A stretch of 64,000 nt of DNA, taken from positions 26,513,265-26,577,264 of the forward strand of contig NC_088303.1 of assembly GCF_032854445.1 (NCBI RefSeq). Direction: 5' to 3'. The notes beneath the pieces were generated by a model that saw nothing but the letters and a program-made list of their open reading frames with translations, did no database searches and was not told the origin of the DNA. The stretch is from Liolophura sinensis (lineage: Eukaryota > Mollusca > Polyplacophora > Chitonida > Chitonidae). Made by a program: the position numbers and the translations under genes. Positions 59,890-64,000 of this stretch are shown piece after piece (within the stretch, counting starts at the first letter, position 1; each line of letters starts with the position of its first letter).

Positions 59890-60485
59890 CCTATTCCAGA
59901 CTATCCATCTGCAAAAGCCTTGGACGCTGTAGAAAGGTTCGCTATCCACTGTATCATCACCACAAAGCTCCCTGTCCACGGTAAACCGTATATCACAGCA
60001 AGGTTCTCTGTCCACCTTAAATTTAAGGTGCGTCACATCACAGCAAGGTTCTCTGTCCACCTTAAATTTAAGGTGCGTCACATCACAGCAAGGTTCTTTG
60101 TCCACAGTTAAGCCTACATCACAGGAAGTTTCTCTGTCCACGGCAAACATTGCATTACAGATGCGTTCGCTGTCCACGTGGTTAAACCCTCCATTCCAGG
60201 AAAGGTCTATGTCTACAGTGAAGTCTTTATCACAGAAACATTCAAAGTTACTCCTACTTCACCGGAAAGTACTCTGTCCACGGTAAACCCTACATCACGA
60301 GAAGGTTCTCTGTCCAAGGTAAAAACTACATTACAGATGAGTTCTCTATTCACGGTAAACGCTTTACCACAGAAAGGTAAAACCAGGTTCTTTGACCATG
60401 GTAAACTCACACCCCATAAAGCTTCTCTGTCCACGGTAAACATTGTATCACAGACGGGTTTCAAGTTTGAAGAAATCATTAAAAT
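59890..60485. repeat. ~36-bp minisatellite, CTCTGTCCACGGTAAAC type
   Basis: Units of TTCTCTGTCCACGGTAAACC plus TACATCACAGAAAGG repeat about 14 times. Two adjacent units carry an insert with the perfect palindrome CCTTAAATTTAAGG. Frames on both strands follow the repeat and are not considered genes. Confidence 0.85.
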
Positions 60486-60547
60486 TTAAGTTAAATCACA
60501 GATTAGAAAGGGTATGCATTGTCTCATAAAACTTTTTTTCATTTACA

Positions 60548-60561
60548 GGGGGGGGGGGGGG
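60548..60561. repeat. Poly-G run
   Basis: A run of 14 consecutive G. Confidence 0.9.
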
Positions 60562-60639
60562 AACAAAACACTAATAGAAATGATAAATAGTATGAATACT
60601 TTCCTACTTCTCTTCAAACCTTCAGGGGGGCAAATATAG

Positions 60640-61025
60640 ATAGAGCGTCCAGAATCTCTGGCGCTCTAGATCTGCTTCGTAATTGTGTCTATGTCGCTTA
60701 ACCGGGGCTAGAGGCTGTATACTCATCGCGCTGAATTAAGATCGTCATGTTGGATATATGACCACATGCAATCAAAGCACAACTGAAACACATGTTTTGA
60801 TATTGAAAACTGATATTCTAGCATGGTACACGATTGGAATACTGATTACACTTTCCAACATCAGTGAAAACTATTTTCGTACTTTATATACTTTCTTAGT
60901 TCTTTGGTGGTTTGTGTTATACGTCCATTATTGAACTGGTATTGCGATTATTGAACTGGCACGTCCATATTAGTTGACGGCTGGTATACGAATGTCTGTT
61001 TCGACGCTTTGAGGTGTATATAAAA
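60640..61025 (+). repeat. Repeat C copy 4
   Basis: AGCGTCCAGAATCTCTGGCG, TTAACCGGGGCTAGAGGCTG, CAATCAAAGCACAACTGAAA and GGCTGGTATACGAATGTCTG align with the copy at 48.1 kb through its whole length. Confidence 0.82.
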
Positions 61026-62035
61026 TATATTGCTCTATTATCTTTCATTCTGGTTTACTTATAGTTTATAGAAGTGTGGTTTGTTGGTAATCTATCGTAT
61101 ATGCTGAAGGTGATATACATTTTCACTCGGTAATATATAAATATTATTTGGCATGCCATTACGCTTTCCTACCACCTTCACCATAATACAAATGATCTAA
61201 CAGAGTAAATACATTCTGATACGATTTTATTCTTAGTGATTGATGTCTGATCTTGTGTTTTATCAGAATTTGAACTTCTTACAGAACCATGCAATGCTGT
61301 TATAGTTATAAGAAATAATTTCTAATTTACTCTACGGCATTCCCCAGGTTCATCGATGGCCACCAAACCAGCGCTGTTAATTTCATTGCAACCTGAAAAA
61401 ATCCACAGAATATTTTAAAAATATTAGTAAAATAGATTAATTTGTATTGTATGAATTTTATCAGCCGAATAAAATAATTTCAAAACTCAGGAGTTTATGC
61501 GATGGTGTGCTGGGATACAGGGGTATCATTGACATCAGAGACATGGTTTGTTAGTTGTAAGGTCTATGCAGTCAGTATGTTCATGCCTCTATATGTAGGC
61601 CCTTATATGTAATTTTAGTAATGGAATTCAGCAGTTTATATGTGTTGAGTACCGAAAACCTGATGTGACGTCTCTGGTTCCAACATAGTCAGAAACGGTT
61701 ATTGTAGACTGACATATACTTCATGTTAGTATTTTCTTTTCCCTTTAATGTGACTGACTACACAGCAAAAAAGGTTGGTGATATTAGGTTAAAATGTGGC
61801 AACTGGTCTTGATAATACGAAACTTTTCTGATGTCACTGATGTTTTTGTTTCTTTGCTTACTGAAAAATTTTCACGAATCATTTCTTTTCATATACACTT
61901 TGCGTGATGATGATGTAGCTAGAATTATTAACAAAAATTATAGAATGTATACTTTGGAGTTAATTTATCAACTATTTCACTGGTAATCCTCCCATTGTAC
62001 GCCTTGTGTCAATTTGAGTATGAGTGATGAAGGAC
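61026..62035. other. No recognisable gene
   Basis: Nothing recognised. Confidence 0.5.
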
Positions 62036-62039
62036 CGAT

Positions 62040-62765
62040 AGTAAATGGAAACATATACACAAGGTCTATAAGTGAATATAAAACACGCCTCCTCGTACTG
62101 GAGAGCGTGTTTCTGCTCACTGAGAGTGAGTGAGTTGCATTATTCTGTGTTTGAGGACAACCGTCTGCCGAATCTGTGAGGGTCAACATCCTAGAACTCG
62201 GAACCGTTTGTACCCTAGGTTGTTGATATAGCTCCTTCACTTATGGTTAATAAAAAGTTCATTAGCTCAGATAAACGACCTGAAAACTAATAAAGGAGGG
62301 CGAACGATAATAGCCTCTTCCATGTTGCTTTTAATGCTGCAATACAATCAAATTGCGGAACCAATCGTCTATAAGCTGATATTTAGTATGGGCCAAGATC
62401 ATTATTGTCCGGATCAAGCCGTCCAAGTTCGGAACGGGGTGTCAAATAAACGTATGTGTGTAAACTGCGGAAATGACTCTGTGGAAGAGGTTTGCGGCCT
62501 CTGGGAGGAAAACAACACGCGTTATGGGGAAGCTCTGGGTGACATTCACAGTGAGATAGTTTTCATTACGACAGGGTGACAGGTTATCGGGATTTATGGT
62601 GCAACATCCTTGCCGCGGCAACTAAATTGACTATAGCACCTCATTGTAGATGATTTCTCACCTGGCAGTCAGATTCCTGGAAACAGAGAGTGTTGTCACG
62701 TGATCGAAAGGGTTGAATTAAAGCATTGGGCCCTTGTCGAGTGTGGTCGGCTTTAAAACGCGACT
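62040..62765 (+). repeat. Inverted dispersed repeat, copy 2
   Basis: Matches the minus strand of 50880-51690. It contains an 85-codon frame (62322-62579) with VYKLIFSM and SNKRMCVNCGN, which copy 1 shares. Function and family are unknown. Confidence 0.88.
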
Positions 62766-64000
62766 ACATGAGATGACCGAATACCTCGCCCAAATTTTTG
62801 GAAATATATTGACAATAACACTGTGTTTTATTTCAATCAGATTTTATTTCCATCACAGTATCAGAAACAATTCCGTCGTTTTTTTTTACCTATATAACAA
62901 CGGGACGTGCGATCATTACGATTAAATAATGAAAGAAGTCCAGAAAATAGGATACATGGCACAACACTCTACAAACCTGCCGGGCAATTTAATTCTTGGA
63001 AGTGGGAAAATTTCTGTGCCGTTGTTTCTTTTACATGACATTGTTTACCCGATTCTTTTGAAGACCATTCGTCAACACCTCAGTTCTTCAATGAAAGAAT
63101 AAAAGAGCATGGAGAACATAAACATCTGATATTTGGTTAGTACTGAATGGAACTCTGTAATGAATTGGTGACTTTTTTCGCAGGTTTAATACGAAATCAC
63201 TTTTGCAGCCAGTAACATGTGGGATGATAGCCTCTGCACAACTGTTGCCGTTATCCAAATTGTTTACCAAAGTCTCTGTAGACAACATTAATTTATGGTC
63301 ATCTCTGAACTTCAATGAAAGAATCACAGCCGAGCCTTTCGAATTGTTCTAAAAAAAAAAACGACAAAAGTACTTACTGTGCTTTACTTATCTTGTTTTA
63401 TGAACGCTTAGTCAAACTTATCTTAGTTCAATGGTCATCTGTAAACCAGCCAAAGTATTATGAATGTTAAATGTAACATGTTGTCAGTGACAAGCTAAGT
63501 AAATAACGCCGTTTAAAGAGAGTAACTGATGTGAAGCTTCCCTCGGCTGAAGAGGCGGTGTTCCGGGTGGTCCTCTCATTGTTGATGGTGAACACCTCGC
63601 CGTCTAGCGCCTTAATTACTCTAATTAGGATACACTAGAACTCACTGCTATAAACTGACTCCCAGTTTCTTGTCCAATCTGTCATTATCCCTTCTCTGGT
63701 ATTTTTATAGACCAATGCTACTTAAGCATTACACAGTGCTTTGCGGAGCCTGGGAGAGATGTGGTGGGGCTCATACCATGTTACATTGCAGGAACCAGTG
63801 TAGATACCTACATGTAGTACAGAATGGAGTCAGTATCTTATCCACTCCATTAACGTGTGTTACAGTCTTACAGTATTCATATACTCTGCAGCTCTTTCAT
63901 TATGCGGTGAAATAACACTTTGTCTCTTGTATATCTTGTGGAATGATGTTAAGTGAAGAATACACTAATATCTCATCAGTTAACTGATATAGTGGGTCCT
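62766..64000. other. No recognisable gene
   Basis: No domain, RNA gene or repeat recognised to the end of the window. Confidence 0.5.

Overview
The window is eukaryotic, AT-rich and almost entirely non-coding. It reads as a piece of a lophotrochozoan genome, most likely a marine mollusc. The reasons are: no bacterial-style gene packing; many copies of a tRNA-derived SINE of a kind I associate with mollusc genomes (it starts GGGGCCTCCGTGGCTCAG and ends GTACGGCGTAAAACACCAAT plus AAATAAAT repeats); CR1-like, RNase H-bearing and other retroelement relics; and a decayed Polinton/Maverick. The species assignment is inference. No complete host gene is recognised. A few minus-strand open segments with good splice-acceptor sequence (30.3, 37.8, 42.7 kb) could be exons but match nothing I know.

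Layout. 0-23 kb: sparse single-copy-looking DNA broken by minisatellites (21-bp array at 1.5 kb; about 48-bp array at 5.1-5.9 kb carrying a 285-bp MITE with TA target duplication; 50-bp-type array at 10.9-12.0 kb carrying one SINE of each family; 54-bp array at 13.6-14.2 kb; about 51-bp array at 17.4-18.4 kb; 26-bp array at 18.9-19.1 kb; short-period array at 20.5-21.1 kb).

23.1-27.9 kb: the centrepiece, a 4,840-bp deleted Polinton/Maverick-like element with complete borders. It has inverted termini beginning AGTAGTATAAAAGG and a perfect 6-bp target duplication, AATGTC. Inside are a frameshifted type B DNA polymerase relic that keeps motif B (NSGYG) and motif C (DTDS), a convergent open frame resembling a structural-type gene of such elements, and older nested retroelement pieces (an SGNH-hydrolase-like fragment and an RNase H/C-terminal fragment of a non-LTR retrotransposon). 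Both ends carry a TATA-like box and a perfect TGACGTCA site.

28-47 kb: SINE copies (several with target duplications), a 31-bp array at 32.9-33.7 kb, a purine-rich array at 34.5 kb, a 20-bp G-rich array at 42.3 kb, and copies of an unnamed dispersed repeat ('repeat C').

47-50 kb: a retroelement reverse-transcriptase C-terminal fragment runs straight into a repeat C copy, suggesting that repeat C is that element's 3' UTR. Satellite units of 76 bp flank it on both sides. 50.9-62.8 kb: a pair of inverted ~0.75-kb repeats (50.9-51.7 and 62.0-62.8 kb) surrounds a CR1-like retrotransposon relic at 53.0-54.4 kb. That relic has a degenerate 2A-like motif and appears to have lost its reverse transcriptase domain. 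Also between the inverted repeats are more SINEs, a 142-bp (TA)n tract and a ~36-bp array. The window is best described as a repeat and mobile-element graveyard; nothing here is a confident host protein-coding gene.
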